Positions 18,697 through 27,757 are shown, counted from the first letter of the stretch. The stretch is DNA of 64,000 nt from Arthrospiribacter ruber (GCF_019343195.1 NZ_RPHB01000003.1:604508-668507), one strand, 5' to 3'. The notes: generated by a model not told the origin, from the letters alone. Numbers and translations are program-made.

Positions 18697-18704
18697 CAAA
18701 ATTA
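18697..18704 (-). promoter_or_regulatory. -7 element of the yqeY-cvpA run
   Basis: It reads TAATTTTG on the minus strand (match to TAnnTTTG), 37 bp before the YqeY-like start at 18660. A CAAA at 18727-18730 (TTTG on minus, 22-bp spacing) may be the -33 box. Confidence 0.5.
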
Positions 18705-18721
18705 TCTTTTATTTTAGGAAC

Positions 18722-19438
18722 ATGACCAAACTGAGTGTAAATATTAACAAAATTGCCACCTTGAGAAATGCCCGGGGTGCGAATAATCCGGATGTGGTAA
18801 AAGTAGCTTTAGATGCTGAGAGATTTGGAGCACAGGGGATTACTGTTCATCCCAGACCGGACGAGAGACATATTACAAAACAGGATGTACTGGACTTAGC
18901 TTCTGTGGTGACCACAGAATTCAACATTGAAGGGTATCCTGACAAAAGATTTATGGAACTGGTCAAAACTGTAAGACCTGCCCAAGCTACACTTGTTCCT
19001 GACCCACCCAATGCGATCACTTCCAATACAGGCTGGGATACTATTTCGCACAAAGAAATGCTAAAGGATATAGTAGCGGAATTGAAGAGTTATGGAACCA
19101 GGGTTTCAATTTTTATCAATCCCGAATCCAGGTATTTTGAGCCAGCCAAAGAGACCGGGACGGACAGGGTAGAGCTGTACACGGAACCCTATGCTTCCGG
19201 ATATCATGAAGACAGGCAAAAGTCCGTGGCTCCATATATTGAAGTGGCACTTCTTGCAAGGGATCTTGGACTGGGGCTGAATGCAGGGCATGATCTCGAT
19301 CTGCACAATCTCCGGTTTCTCAAAGAAAGTATACCTTTTTTGGAGGAAGTATCCATAGGGCATGCTTTGGTATGTGATGCCCTGTACTTTGGGTTGGAAA
19401 ATACCATTCAGATGTACAGAAGGCAATTAGAGTTGTAA
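18722..19438 (+). CDS. pdxJ: Pyridoxine 5'-phosphate synthase
   Basis: A 238-residue TIM-barrel enzyme that condenses 1-deoxyxylulose 5-phosphate with 3-amino-2-oxopropyl phosphate in DXP-dependent vitamin B6 synthesis. Seen are [16 protein letters not shown] at the start, [13 protein letters not shown] (catalytic His/Arg region), a downstream catalytic Glu region around FNIEGYPD, and [11 protein letters not shown] and [10 protein letters not shown] near the C-terminus. Length and start are normal. It diverges from the YqeY-like gene. Confidence 0.97.
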   Translation: MTKLSVNINKIATLRNARGANNPDVVKVALDAERFGAQGITVHPRPDERHITKQDVLDLASVVTTEFNIEGYPDKRFMELVKTVRPAQATLVPDPPNAITSNTGWDTISHKEMLKDIVAELKSYGTRVSIFINPESRYFEPAKETGTDRVELYTEPYASGYHEDRQKSVAPYIEVALLARDLGLGLNAGHDLDLHNLRFLKESIPFLEEVSIGHALVCDALYFGLENTIQMYRRQLEL

Positions 19439-19460
19439 AAAGCAGAGAAAACACGGATTG

Positions 19461-19721
19461 TCACATTACAGCCAAAACCAAAACTGTAATCAATAGGAGG
19501 AAAAAACCTAGATAAACCATTATTTTGATGTGTTTTTTATGCTTTTCCTCTTCTTTTTTCCAGGCCTTTAGTTCGTCGAATTTACTGTTGGCTTCCTTGG
19601 TAGATACTTTTTTATGGGGGGCATACGGGTTGTCTTTCAGGCCCGGTCTGGCAATCCTGAGATCACGGTTTTGCTTGAATGATTCTTTTCCCTGCCCTGA
19701 AAATCCTATTCCGCCTGTCAT
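19461..19721 (-). CDS. Small C-tail membrane protein, conserved hypothetical
   Basis: An 86-residue protein with a charged, Lys-rich N-terminal part (RPGLKDNPYAPHKKVSTKE, then a short helix) and one C-terminal transmembrane segment (about 66-85, VYLGFFLLLITVLVLAVM). The architecture suggests a tail-anchored cytoplasmic domain. I do not recognise a family. It converges on pdxJ. TAATTTTG on the minus strand at 19727-19734 sits so close to the ATG that the message would be nearly leaderless. Confidence 0.65.
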   Translation of the reverse strand: MTGGIGFSGQGKESFKQNRDLRIARPGLKDNPYAPHKKVSTKEANSKFDELKAWKKEEEKHKKHIKIMVYLGFFLLLITVLVLAVM

Positions 19722-19879
19722 TGTTCCAAAATTAAAATCTCTCTGGTAATATAGTTGATTGGTCTAAACCATGCAAGCCCTATCATAAAATTCGAATAGA
19801 GGTTTTGAAAATTTCAATGTTTTTTAGTGTTATTATTGAATTTATAAATAGGAAAAACATAAAAATTAATTTAAATATT

Positions 19880-19897
19880 TACTTTTGTAGCAAAAGT
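19880..19897 (+). promoter_or_regulatory. -7 box overlapped by a palindromic operator candidate
   Basis: TACTTTTG (19880-19887) matches TAnnTTTG. The perfect palindrome ACTTTTG-TAG-CAAAAGT (19881-19897) covers it and ends 7 bp before the ATG of the lipoprotein gene at 19905. A bound repressor would block this promoter directly. Confidence 0.4.
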
Positions 19898-19904
19898 ATT
19901 TAGA

Positions 19905-20747
19905 ATGAGAAATTGCATTGTTTTGATCCTAGCCTTATTTGTTTTTGGATCTTGTGACCAAACGGAAGAGTTGGAACAACAGCTTCCGGAATCTTTTTAT
20001 CCTGCATTAGAGGACCTGAGTGAAGAGGTGATTTTTGTAAGGGAATCTGATATAGAGGTTCCCCCTGCATTCGCTTGGGACATGCATACTGAGGCTAAAT
20101 TTTACTATACGGAAGGCGCTCTCTTAGGTAGTGATGGAGAGACCAGGCTTTTTACGAATAGGGAAAGGTTTAGCAGTATGGTAAATCACTCAGGAGCCAA
20201 CTTCAAAGTAAATGGGTATGCCATGTGCCGAAATGGCGAAACAAACTGCGATTATGAAGAGTACAGGTTGACTGGGGCTTGGAATTTCAAAGGGAAGGTA
20301 CGCATTCCCGGTTATTTTGAATGGGAGTTTATTGATCTGAAAAAAGCCAAGAAGTTTATACTGAAATTTGATCAACTACCAAAACCGGCTTTGATAACCG
20401 ATTATGATCCGGTTTTAAAATTAGAAGGCAATAATGTTATCCGATTTCAAAAGGATAATGAAATGGATTCAGTTTTTCTACAACTGAATGTAATTCCTAA
20501 AAGCAATCTTAATCCGGATAATTTAAGAAACTTCGGTTCTATAAACTATGCTTTGCTGCCCCAAGAAAATGCTTTTGAAATCAAAGGGGAAGACCTGTTT
20601 CATAATCAACAGGCAATACCAACAGAACAGGACTCACTTTTCATAACAGTGGTTACTGTCAAAAGGATTGTGAAAGAAGTAAACGAGACATTGTTTGGTT
20701 TCACTTATTATACTAGAGACCATAGGGCTGTAATGTTGCAAAAATGA
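19905..20747 (+). CDS. Hypothetical lipoprotein
   Basis: A 280-residue protein with a lipoprotein signal (hydrophobic LILALFVF then the lipobox FGSC, Cys17). The mature part is mostly beta-strand-like with alternating hydrophobic residues and no known motif. Two Cys in MCRNGETNC could form a disulfide. The function is not recognised. It is monocistronic, with a candidate promoter/operator directly in front, and is probably anchored in the periplasm or outer membrane. Confidence 0.75.
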   Translation: MRNCIVLILALFVFGSCDQTEELEQQLPESFYPALEDLSEEVIFVRESDIEVPPAFAWDMHTEAKFYYTEGALLGSDGETRLFTNRERFSSMVNHSGANFKVNGYAMCRNGETNCDYEEYRLTGAWNFKGKVRIPGYFEWEFIDLKKAKKFILKFDQLPKPALITDYDPVLKLEGNNVIRFQKDNEMDSVFLQLNVIPKSNLNPDNLRNFGSINYALLPQENAFEIKGEDLFHNQQAIPTEQDSLFITVVTVKRIVKEVNETLFGFTYYTRDHRAVMLQK

Positions 20748-20903
20748 CCTTTTTCTAAATCTTTGGTTTTTCTGAGTCAATCCCGATAAAGATGTAAGGA
20801 ATATCCAGAAGTATCTGAAATAAGTATTGATATCGGAATTGACCCAGAATCAGGTTTTTATTTCTTTGTTGTTAAAGTTTAGGATTTACAACATGAGATC
20901 CAA

Positions 20904-22589
20904 TTAATCCAAAAACCTCCACTTGCTTTTGAAGTTTCTTGGAATGTCTTCATTCATCCTGGCACGAAGCAGTTCTATAGGGGTATAGTTTTGTGTGATG
21001 AAGAAATCATGAAATTCCTTTTCAGTCATTTTACCTCCTTCTACCATTTCATTTCTCAAGCTGTACACCTGTAAGCCTCCGATCATGTATGCCAGTTGGT
21101 AAAGAGGTCCGTAACTTCCTTCGAATGATCTTCTAACCTCGGCTTCTGCATTGGCTCTTTCGTGACCTACTGCATCTACCAAATAATCTATGCATTGCTG
21201 TGGAGTCCATCTTTCCAGGTGGTAATTGAGAGAAAAGACAATCCTTGCTGCTCTGTGCATTCTCCAGAACAACATACCGATTCTGTCCTCTGCATTTCTC
21301 GGAAAATCTTTATCCCACAGATTGAACTCCCAATACAAGGTCCATCCTTCCACCCAAAATGGAGTGTTGAAAACCCGTCTATGTGGGAAGTGTCTTTGGT
21401 TCATGAATTGTTGCAGGTGATGGCCGGGGATCAGCTCATGCTGCACTGTGGCCCTTGAAAAATGCGGGTTGTTGCCACGCATGCTCATCATTTTTTCATC
21501 GTGCGTCATCGTGGAGGTAGGGTAAGAGATGATGATTGTTTCTCCTCCCAAAAAGAAAGGACTTACTTTTTGTCTTTCTGCTGACATCATGGTAGTTCTC
21601 CAGGTTTCTTTTGCCATATCAGGAATGGTTAAAAGATCTCTTGCTTCAAGAAAATCTATGGCCTCTTCTGCCATTTCTCCAACCATCTGCGGCCACTCTC
21701 CAGCAGGGACATAGGAATTTTTCACATGTTCCAAGGCAGCTTTCCAGTCTTTTCCATACCCCAACTCCTCAGAGGCTTTAATCATTTCAGCTTCACACCA
21801 GGCATACTGTTTTTCACCTTCCTTCAACAATTCCTCGGCTGTGTAAGGGATCATGTTGTAAGAAAGCTCTTTTTCGATAGCCAGTTTTCCGACAGGTTTC
21901 CCAATAATGCCTGATCCGTCATCTTTTACTACAGTATTTTCAAAGTGTTCTTTCAAAAAAGCCCCATAAGCCTTTAAGGTTTCATTCATGCTCTCCATGG
22001 GTTTTTTCATCCACCAGGTAAACTCGGGATCATAGTCATAATAAAAGTTATAGGCTTCCTCTGTGCTTCTTCTCAGTGCTTCTACAGTATTGGAGGCCAA
22101 TTCAGCTTTTTGCCAAGAATTGAATGGGCTTACTTTTTTCATGGATTCCCATTTTGACTTGATGGCGTTTTCTGTTTGTGCAAACATGGCGGCGATTTCC
22201 TGTGAGTTGGGCTTTATGCCCATTCTTCTGGTTTGGTAAAACTTCTCAAGCTCACCTTTGAAGTCCACTACATTTTTTACTTCTTTAAATTCCTCATAGC
22301 TTAACCCATGAAAAAAAAGCTCTTTTTCCAAGTGGTTTTTGAATAGCTGATAATCCATTTTTCCGTCCAAAGTGTAGCTGTCATAGGGCATTTTTTCCAA
22401 GGCATCCAGCCAGTCTTTGTAAAGTTTTTCGAAACGTTGGAAGTATTCATCAGACAGGGGATTGTTGTATTTTCTTGCGAGGGCGCTCCTGTCTGCTTGG
22501 TAGCTGCTGATGGCCGGATAGAGCTCGGAGGCCATGATGGTGCAGGGAATGGCAATGCTTAAGATGAAAAGAAGTAGAATTTGTTTCAT
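20904..22589 (-). CDS. DUF885 family metallopeptidase-like protein
   Basis: A 561-residue exported protein. I chose the ATG at 22587-22589 because it opens a signal peptide (QILLLFILSIAIPCTIMA). The open frame runs 79 codons further upstream but that part crosses the end of the AraC gene and lacks protein character. The zinc-site motif of DUF885 is visible in VQHELIPGHHLQQF, with downstream Glu in FWVEGWTLYWEF. Family members are helical, related to the M3/M32 metallopeptidases, and several have been linked to peptide cleavage. The substrate is unknown. Confidence 0.87.
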   Translation of the reverse strand: MKQILLLFILSIAIPCTIMASELYPAISSYQADRSALARKYNNPLSDEYFQRFEKLYKDWLDALEKMPYDSYTLDGKMDYQLFKNHLEKELFFHGLSYEEFKEVKNVVDFKGELEKFYQTRRMGIKPNSQEIAAMFAQTENAIKSKWESMKKVSPFNSWQKAELASNTVEALRRSTEEAYNFYYDYDPEFTWWMKKPMESMNETLKAYGAFLKEHFENTVVKDDGSGIIGKPVGKLAIEKELSYNMIPYTAEELLKEGEKQYAWCEAEMIKASEELGYGKDWKAALEHVKNSYVPAGEWPQMVGEMAEEAIDFLEARDLLTIPDMAKETWRTTMMSAERQKVSPFFLGGETIIISYPTSTMTHDEKMMSMRGNNPHFSRATVQHELIPGHHLQQFMNQRHFPHRRVFNTPFWVEGWTLYWEFNLWDKDFPRNAEDRIGMLFWRMHRAARIVFSLNYHLERWTPQQCIDYLVDAVGHERANAEAEVRRSFEGSYGPLYQLAYMIGGLQVYSLRNEMVEGGKMTEKEFHDFFITQNYTPIELLRARMNEDIPRNFKSKWRFLD

Positions 22590-22698
22590 TTTAGTAGTTT
22601 TTAGAAATTTAATATCCCTGAAAATTTCAGGAAAGACTAATAGTGGGTTGATAAAAGGTTGGCTTGTATTGATGGATGGTGATAAAATCAATGGATTT

Positions 22699-23571
22699 TC
22701 ATTGATATGACATTTTTGTCCTGTATTCTTTTGGCGTTTCTCCCTGAGCTTTTTTAAATGCTCGGTTGAAATAAGAAAGGTTTTGAAAGCCGCAATGATA
22801 TGCGATCTGGGAAATGGTCCATTCACTTTCCTGAAGGAGTTGGCAAGCCTGGTGTATCCTTACTTGTGTCAGAAATTCAGTAAAGGTCTTGCCTGTTCTT
22901 TCTTTGAAAAACCTACAGAATGCTTCTTTGCTCAAATTGGCCACTTCAGCTACTTCCTGAAGGGTTATAGTATTTTGACTTTGTGACAAAATGTAAGACA
23001 TGACTTGTCCCATTCGTTTGCCTTCTGTTTCAGTGTAGTCCTTTTGTGCAACTAATTTATTCAAGCCCTGCAGTGAGTTTGGTTCTTGTAGAGCCTGAAG
23101 CACTTGAAGCGCTGCGAGAATTTTTTCCAAGCCTTGATAATTATTAAATTCCTCCATAATTCCCAAAATGCTTTCTTTAGTTTTTTCAAGAACCTTAAAG
23201 CTACCTTTGGTCTGTTGCAGCCAGTGGTGAAGTCCTGAAAACTCTTCAACTTCCAAAAGCCCCTTTCCCAATGCTTCAAAGTCAAAGAACAATGTATTTC
23301 CCAAAGACTGTTTGTCGGTATCAGGATCAAAAAATTCAGCATCTGAGCGGAATACATGCGGCATGTTAGCTGACAATAGAAATAGGTCTCCCTTTTCGAA
23401 CCTCCCCAAATAATCCCCAACCATCAATTGCCCTTTCCCTGCCTTGATCCAGGTCAATTGCCATTGTGGATGTTGATGCAACTTATCATAAAAATGCTTG
23501 CCGGCATCTACCTGATAGCGCACAAATTCTTTGTTTGATTTTGGTATCTGGAATGAAATAATTTTCTTCAT
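22699..23571 (-). CDS. AraC family transcriptional regulator
   Basis: A 290-residue DNA-binding protein with an N-terminal cupin-type sensor (about 10-110, HPQWQLTWIKAGKGQLMVG) and two helix-turn-helix motifs at the C-terminus (TLQEVAEVANLSKEAFCRFF and ISQIAYHCGFQNLSYFNRAF). It diverges from the DHDPS-family gene at 23771 and is the obvious candidate regulator of the hydroxyproline-type cluster. The same arrangement occurs with other Bacteroidota catabolic loci. The ligand is unknown. Confidence 0.92.
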   Translation of the reverse strand: MKKIISFQIPKSNKEFVRYQVDAGKHFYDKLHQHPQWQLTWIKAGKGQLMVGDYLGRFEKGDLFLLSANMPHVFRSDAEFFDPDTDKQSLGNTLFFDFEALGKGLLEVEEFSGLHHWLQQTKGSFKVLEKTKESILGIMEEFNNYQGLEKILAALQVLQALQEPNSLQGLNKLVAQKDYTETEGKRMGQVMSYILSQSQNTITLQEVAEVANLSKEAFCRFFKERTGKTFTEFLTQVRIHQACQLLQESEWTISQIAYHCGFQNLSYFNRAFKKAQGETPKEYRTKMSYQ

Positions 23572-23744
23572 GGCTAGGGAACTCTAATTTAAACCAGCTA
23601 ATTACTTGAATTCATATAGCCGATTTATAATCTCTTTTAATTTGTGATATAATATTAATTATTTTAAGATTATAAAATCAAAGTATGATCAAGACAGTAC
23701 TATTATATACTAACCTGGTACAGGTAAGCAGGTGAATAAGCCTC

Positions 23745-23752
23745 TACCTTTG
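23745..23752 (+). promoter_or_regulatory. -7 element before the DHDPS-family gene
   Basis: TACCTTTG matches TAnnTTTG. The predicted transcript start (about 23757) lies after the upstream in-frame start at 23732 and 14 bp before the ATG at 23771, which supports the shorter protein. No TTTG -33 box was seen, as expected for an activator-dependent promoter. Confidence 0.45.
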
Positions 23753-23770
23753 ACCAAAAAAACTCAAACT

Positions 23771-24667
23771 ATGAACTGGCAAGGCGTATTTCCGGCAGTC
23801 ACTACTAAGTTTCATCAAGATGGGAGCTTGGATATGGACATGTTTTTTAAAAATTTAGATGCTCAACTCGATGCAGGGGTGCATGGAATCATTTTAGGAG
23901 GCACTTTAGGTGAATCTTCGGTATTGTCACTGGACGAAAAAATCCAATTGACCACAGAGGCCATAAGTTACATCAATGGAAGGGTTCCCGTCATCTTGAA
24001 TATCGCAGAAGGCGCTACAAAAGATGCAATTTTTTGGGCTGAAAAGGGCAGAGAGCTTGGCGTTTCCGGTCTGATGCTATTGCCTCCTATGCGGTATGCT
24101 GCTGACCATAGGGAAGTAGTCACTTATTTTAAAGCTGTGGCCAACAGTACGGATCTTCCTATAATGATCTACAACAACCCCGTCGATTATAAGACTTTGG
24201 TGACAATAGCCATGTTTGAAGAACTGGCCGAATGTGAAAACATTCAGGCCATTAAAGAGTCTACACGCGATATTTCCAACGTGACCCGTATGCGAAACCG
24301 CTTTGGAGATCGGTACAAAATTCTGTGTGGAGTGGACACTTTGGCCATGGAAGAGTTGGTGATGGGAGCGGATGGCTGGGTAGCAGGCTTGGTTTGTGCA
24401 TTCCCTAGGGAAACAGTTGCAGTATTTGATTTGGTAAAAGAGGGGAATTATGAGGATGCGTTGGAGATTTACCGTTGGTTTCTTCCTCTTTTGGAATTAG
24501 ACATTCACCCCAAACTTGTTCAATACATCAAGTTGGCCGAGCAAATGGTTGGTATAGGGACCGAATGGGTCCGAGCACCTCGATTGACTTTAGTAGGCGA
24601 AGAAAGGGTAAAAGTTGAAAATATTATTAAGAGAGGTTTGGAGCATAGGCCGAAGATTTTCGTTTAG
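23771..24667 (+). CDS. Dihydrodipicolinate synthase family lyase, likely pyrroline-4-hydroxy-2-carboxylate deaminase
   Basis: A 298-residue class I aldolase-fold enzyme. Visible are GGTLGESSVLSLDEK (substrate loop), the Tyr in MIYNNPVDYKTLV and the Schiff-base Lys in NIQAIKESTRDI. The DHDPS family includes HypD-type deaminases that turn 1-pyrroline-4-hydroxy-2-carboxylate into 2-oxoglutarate semialdehyde. The neighbouring semialdehyde dehydrogenase and 4-hydroxyproline epimerase favour this over lysine synthesis. An in-frame ATG at 23732 adds 13 residues but lies upstream of the likely transcript start. Confidence 0.82.
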   Translation: MNWQGVFPAVTTKFHQDGSLDMDMFFKNLDAQLDAGVHGIILGGTLGESSVLSLDEKIQLTTEAISYINGRVPVILNIAEGATKDAIFWAEKGRELGVSGLMLLPPMRYAADHREVVTYFKAVANSTDLPIMIYNNPVDYKTLVTIAMFEELAECENIQAIKESTRDISNVTRMRNRFGDRYKILCGVDTLAMEELVMGADGWVAGLVCAFPRETVAVFDLVKEGNYEDALEIYRWFLPLLELDIHPKLVQYIKLAEQMVGIGTEWVRAPRLTLVGEERVKVENIIKRGLEHRPKIFV

Positions 24668-25067
24668 TATGTTTGCAAAGATTAATTTCATGATATTGGC
24701 GAATTGGAATTTTGTTCTTGGAAATATGGTAGAAATATGCCTTCGGCGAAATAAATGAAAATATGATTATACACCACTTTGCCAGCAACATCCAAAAATT
24801 AATGTTTGCATTAGTTCAATATCAACTTGTATCTAAATATCAATTAATATCGAAATGAATAAATAACCAGCTATAAACTATCCTACTGGTATCATTCCGT
24901 ATATACATTTATTGAATACGCACGGTGAGATATTTCTACTTTGTTTTAATTTATCCCAAATCACTTTCCTTTTGAGATTCCCGCTAAATCTCCGGTTTTA
25001 GTGATATTTCCACCATATTTTAATAACTTAAAGCCTTTAATACTTCAAATCTTAAACCTAAACAACC
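24668..25067. other. Noncoding AT-rich gap with GAAATA/TATTTC repeat motifs
   Basis: A 400-bp gap without a credible gene. It holds short degenerate repeats: GGAAATATGGTAGAAATATG then CTTCGGCGAAATA at 24720-24760 and the inverse type (GATATTTCCACCATATTTT) at 25004-25022. The same vocabulary fills 26514-27115, on the other side of the dehydrogenase gene. Confidence 0.5.
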
Positions 25068-26513
25068 ATGAACTTTGATCAGATATTTCAATCCGCTCAA
25101 GAAGCATTTTTATTTTTCAAAAACCTCTCTACCTCTAAAAAAGCTGATTTTCTGAGGAAAATAGCTGAAGGTCTGGAGGGAGAAAAGCAGGAATTGATTC
25201 CTTTGGCTGCCGGAGAATCCAATTTACCAGAGGGAAGGATTACAGGAGAACTGGGCAGAACTGTCGGTCAAATCCGACTATTCGCCAATTTGGTAGAAGA
25301 AGGGTCTTGGGTAGAGGCAGTAATAGACCATGCTGATCCAGACAGAACCCCTGCTCCCAAGCCTGATATTAGAAGGTTTTTGACATCCTTAGGGCCTGTT
25401 GTGGTTTTTGGAGCAAGTAATTTTCCATTGGCTTTTTCCACCGCAGGAGGGGATACTATTTCAGCTTTGGCAGCCGGTTGCCCAGTGATTTACAAAGGTC
25501 ATCCTGCACATCCTGAAACGTCCAAATTGGTTGGACAGATCATCCAGAAAGCTGCCATAGATTCCGGATTGCCCGTAGGATTATTTACCCATGTAGAAGG
25601 AGGAATAGCCGAAGGTCAGGCTTTGGTGAAACACCCTTTGGCAAAAGCAGTTGCTTTTACAGGATCCTTTACCGGTGGTAAGGCACTTTTTGATGCAGCC
25701 AATCAAAGAGAAGAACCTATCCCTGTTTTTGCAGAGATGGGCTCAGTCAATCCAATCATTACTTTTAAAAAGAAGCTGGTAAATAACTTGGAGGCTTTGG
25801 CCAAACAATTTGTTGGTTCACTTACACTTGGGGCAGGACAGTTTTGTACCAACCCCGGATTAATCATGGTGCCCAGTGCCCATGCAGAGGATTTTGCTGA
25901 GGCAGTGAAAAAAGAATTGGAAGAAATCGCAGCAGCTCCAATGTTGCACGAGGGAATAGCAGAGGCTTACTACAAGTCTTTGGAGAGCATGAAGGAGCGC
26001 AAAGAACTCGATTGGGTACAGGTAGCTGAGGCAAAAGACCTGATCAAAGCCTATCCTGCTTTGGCCAAAATCAAGGCTACCGACTGGCTGGAGGATGATC
26101 ATTTTCAGCAGGAAGTATTCGGTTCATTTGCCCTGATGGTGGTCTATGAAAACTTCAATGAACTCTTTGCCATTGCGCAGCGGCTTCATGGTCAATTGAC
26201 CATCACACTTTGGGGGGAAGAAGACGAGTTGGCCAATAAAATCGACTTGATCAATCAGTTGGAAGAAAAGTGCGGCAGGTTATTATTCAAAGGGGTGCCA
26301 ACCGGAGTAGAAGTAGGACATGCCATGCAACACGGAGGTCCCTATCCATCTACCACCGATAGTAGATTCACATCTGTTGGCTCCTATGCTATTAAGCGAT
26401 TCGCTCGACCGATTGCATTCCAGGACATGCCAGCTACCCTCCTTCCTGACGCACTTAAGGAAGATAATCCCTTGAGGATTTGGAGAATGGTGGATGGGGA
26501 ATTCAAAAAATAG
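25068..26513 (+). CDS. Aldehyde dehydrogenase, 2-oxoglutarate semialdehyde type (NADP+)
   Basis: A 481-residue ALDH-fold enzyme. The catalytic Cys is in LGAGQFCTNPG, the general-base Glu in VFAEMGSVNP, and the cofactor loop in AFTGSFTGGKALFDAA. This pattern and the C-terminal RWMV-like end fit the ketoglutarate semialdehyde dehydrogenase group, which oxidises the semialdehyde to 2-oxoglutarate in hydroxyproline and pentose breakdown. It sits between the DHDPS-family lyase and the epimerase gene, with repeat-filled gaps on both sides. Confidence 0.88.
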   Translation: MNFDQIFQSAQEAFLFFKNLSTSKKADFLRKIAEGLEGEKQELIPLAAGESNLPEGRITGELGRTVGQIRLFANLVEEGSWVEAVIDHADPDRTPAPKPDIRRFLTSLGPVVVFGASNFPLAFSTAGGDTISALAAGCPVIYKGHPAHPETSKLVGQIIQKAAIDSGLPVGLFTHVEGGIAEGQALVKHPLAKAVAFTGSFTGGKALFDAANQREEPIPVFAEMGSVNPIITFKKKLVNNLEALAKQFVGSLTLGAGQFCTNPGLIMVPSAHAEDFAEAVKKELEEIAAAPMLHEGIAEAYYKSLESMKERKELDWVQVAEAKDLIKAYPALAKIKATDWLEDDHFQQEVFGSFALMVVYENFNELFAIAQRLHGQLTITLWGEEDELANKIDLINQLEEKCGRLLFKGVPTGVEVGHAMQHGGPYPSTTDSRFTSVGSYAIKRFARPIAFQDMPATLLPDALKEDNPLRIWRMVDGEFKK

Positions 26514-27146
26514 ATATTAGTGGAAATATGTCTTAGCTGAAATATACTTCGTGAAATAAGGTAGAAACTGGAGCTTTAGCGGAAGTCCCGAGAGCGAAGC
26601 GATTCGGGATATACTTGGTGAAATATATTGAAATAGATATTATTGGATATTTGCAGTGCGATATTTGTGGATATTGACCGTCACCTTAATAGAAAGATTG
26701 AAATATGCTTCGCGAAATAAAGGTGAAATACACTTTGTGAAATAAGATAGGAAGTGGAGCTATAGCGGAAGTCTCGATAGCAGAGCGCTTCGGGAAATGC
26801 TTCGCTGAAATATATTACAATAGATATTGATGGATATTTGCAGTGCGATATTTGTGGATATTGACCTGTACCTTAATTAAAAGATTTGAAATATGCTTCG
26901 CGAAATAAAGGTGAAATACACTTTGTGAAATAAGATAGGAAGTGGAGCTATAGCGGAAGTCTCGATAGCGGAGCGCTTCGGGAAATGCTTCGCTGAAATA
27001 TACCTTTGTTGAAATAAGGTAGAAATATAGCTTCGCTGAAATATGCTTCGCGAAATATTTCAACCATATATCAATCATATTTCCACTTTATTTCTATAAT
27101 ATTTCCACCATACTCCATTTTTAAGGGGAACAATAAAATCACTATA
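26514..27146. repeat. GAAATA repeat array with a ~187-bp tandem duplication
   Basis: A 633-bp gap made of degenerate repeats. Two units, about 26627-26814 and 26815-27001, are near-identical at a 187-188-bp period. TGGATATTTGCAGTGCG begins at 26644 and 26831, and GAAATATGCTTCGCG at 26700 and 26888. Each unit contains small palindromes around CTTCGCGAA and CTTCGCTGAAAT. The last part (27045-27115) carries the motif in inverse orientation (TATTTC...), so the whole could fold on itself. No protein-coding frame is credible. Confidence 0.7.
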
Positions 27147-27175
27147 ATGTGTATATTTATAAAAATTATACACAT
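27147..27175. promoter_or_regulatory. Operator candidate of the vapBC pair
   Basis: Perfect inverted repeat ATGTGTATA (27147-27155) and TATACACAT (27167-27175) with an 11-bp centre, ending 1 bp before the antitoxin ATG at 27177. VapB-type antitoxins bind such palindromes to repress their own operon. Confidence 0.65.
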
Positions 27176-27176
27176 C

Positions 27177-27371
27177 ATGAGAACTAATATTGAAATTGAC
27201 GAACATTTGATATCAGAAGCGATGAAGGTCACTGGACATAAAACCAAAAAGGCAACGGTAGAAGAAGGGTTGAAATTAATTATACAGCTAAATCAGCAAA
27301 GCGAGATTAAGAAGCTTAGAGGTAAATTGAATTGGGAGGGAGACTTGGAAAAAATGAGACTTGACCAATGA
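27177..27371 (+). CDS. vapB: Type II antitoxin, VapB family
   Basis: A 64-residue antitoxin starting MRTNIEIDEHLISEAM, the ribbon-helix-helix-like DNA-binding pattern of the VapB/MazE-like group (DUF2191 type). The C-terminal tail (KKLRGKLNWEGDLEKMRLD) is the expected toxin-binding strand. I chose the ATG at 27177, which directly follows the palindrome. A start at 27147 would place the operator inside the gene. The stop overlaps the toxin ATG by 4 bp (ATGA, 27368-27371). Confidence 0.88.
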   Translation: MRTNIEIDEHLISEAMKVTGHKTKKATVEEGLKLIIQLNQQSEIKKLRGKLNWEGDLEKMRLDQ

Positions 27372-27757
27372 TTCTTGTAGATTCATCTGTTTGGATTGAC
27401 TTCTTTAATGGTAGGGAAAAAAAGCATGTAGAAAAACTTTACGAGCTTTTGGGAAATTCGGTAGTCGTGACAGGAGACTTGATTTTAATTGAAGTGCTTC
27501 AAGGCTTTAGAAATGACTCACAATTTCAAAAAGCTAAGGAAGCACTTGAATCACTGCCATTTTTCACCTTGTCCAATAAGGAGTTGGCTTTGAAATCAGC
27601 TGAAGATTACAGAACTCTTAGGAACAAGGGTGTGACAATCAGAAAAACCATAGACATGATCATAGCCACTTTCTGTATTCAAAACAAAATACGACTGCTG
27701 CATGCAGATAAAGACTTTGTTCCAATGGAGAAGTTTTTGGGTTTGCAGGTCTTGTAA
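27368..27757 (+). CDS. vapC: PIN-domain toxin, VapC family
   Basis: A 129-residue PIN-domain ribonuclease. The acidic active site is visible: Asp5 (MILVDSSVWIDF), Glu42 (ILIEVLQGF), Asp96 (TIDMIIATFC) and Asp114/Asp116 (LHADKDF). VapC toxins cleave tRNA or rRNA and are blocked by the cognate VapB. Complete and normal in length, coupled to the antitoxin gene by an ATGA overlap. The pair lies inside the catabolic cluster next to the repeat array, which suggests it came in later. Confidence 0.93.
   Translation: MILVDSSVWIDFFNGREKKHVEKLYELLGNSVVVTGDLILIEVLQGFRNDSQFQKAKEALESLPFFTLSNKELALKSAEDYRTLRNKGVTIRKTIDMIIATFCIQNKIRLLHADKDFVPMEKFLGLQVL

Noticed and set aside
22590..22826. Upstream extension of the DUF885 gene (79 codons)
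   Set aside because: The extension lacks protein-like composition, crosses the end of the AraC gene, and a clean signal peptide starts at the internal ATG 22587-22589.
26815..27078. 87-codon minus-strand frame in the repeat array
   Set aside because: It lies wholly within the duplicated repeat units and carries no domain pattern.
26514..27146. CRISPR array
   Set aside because: The repeats are degenerate, unevenly spaced and without unique spacers of constant length; no cas gene is present.
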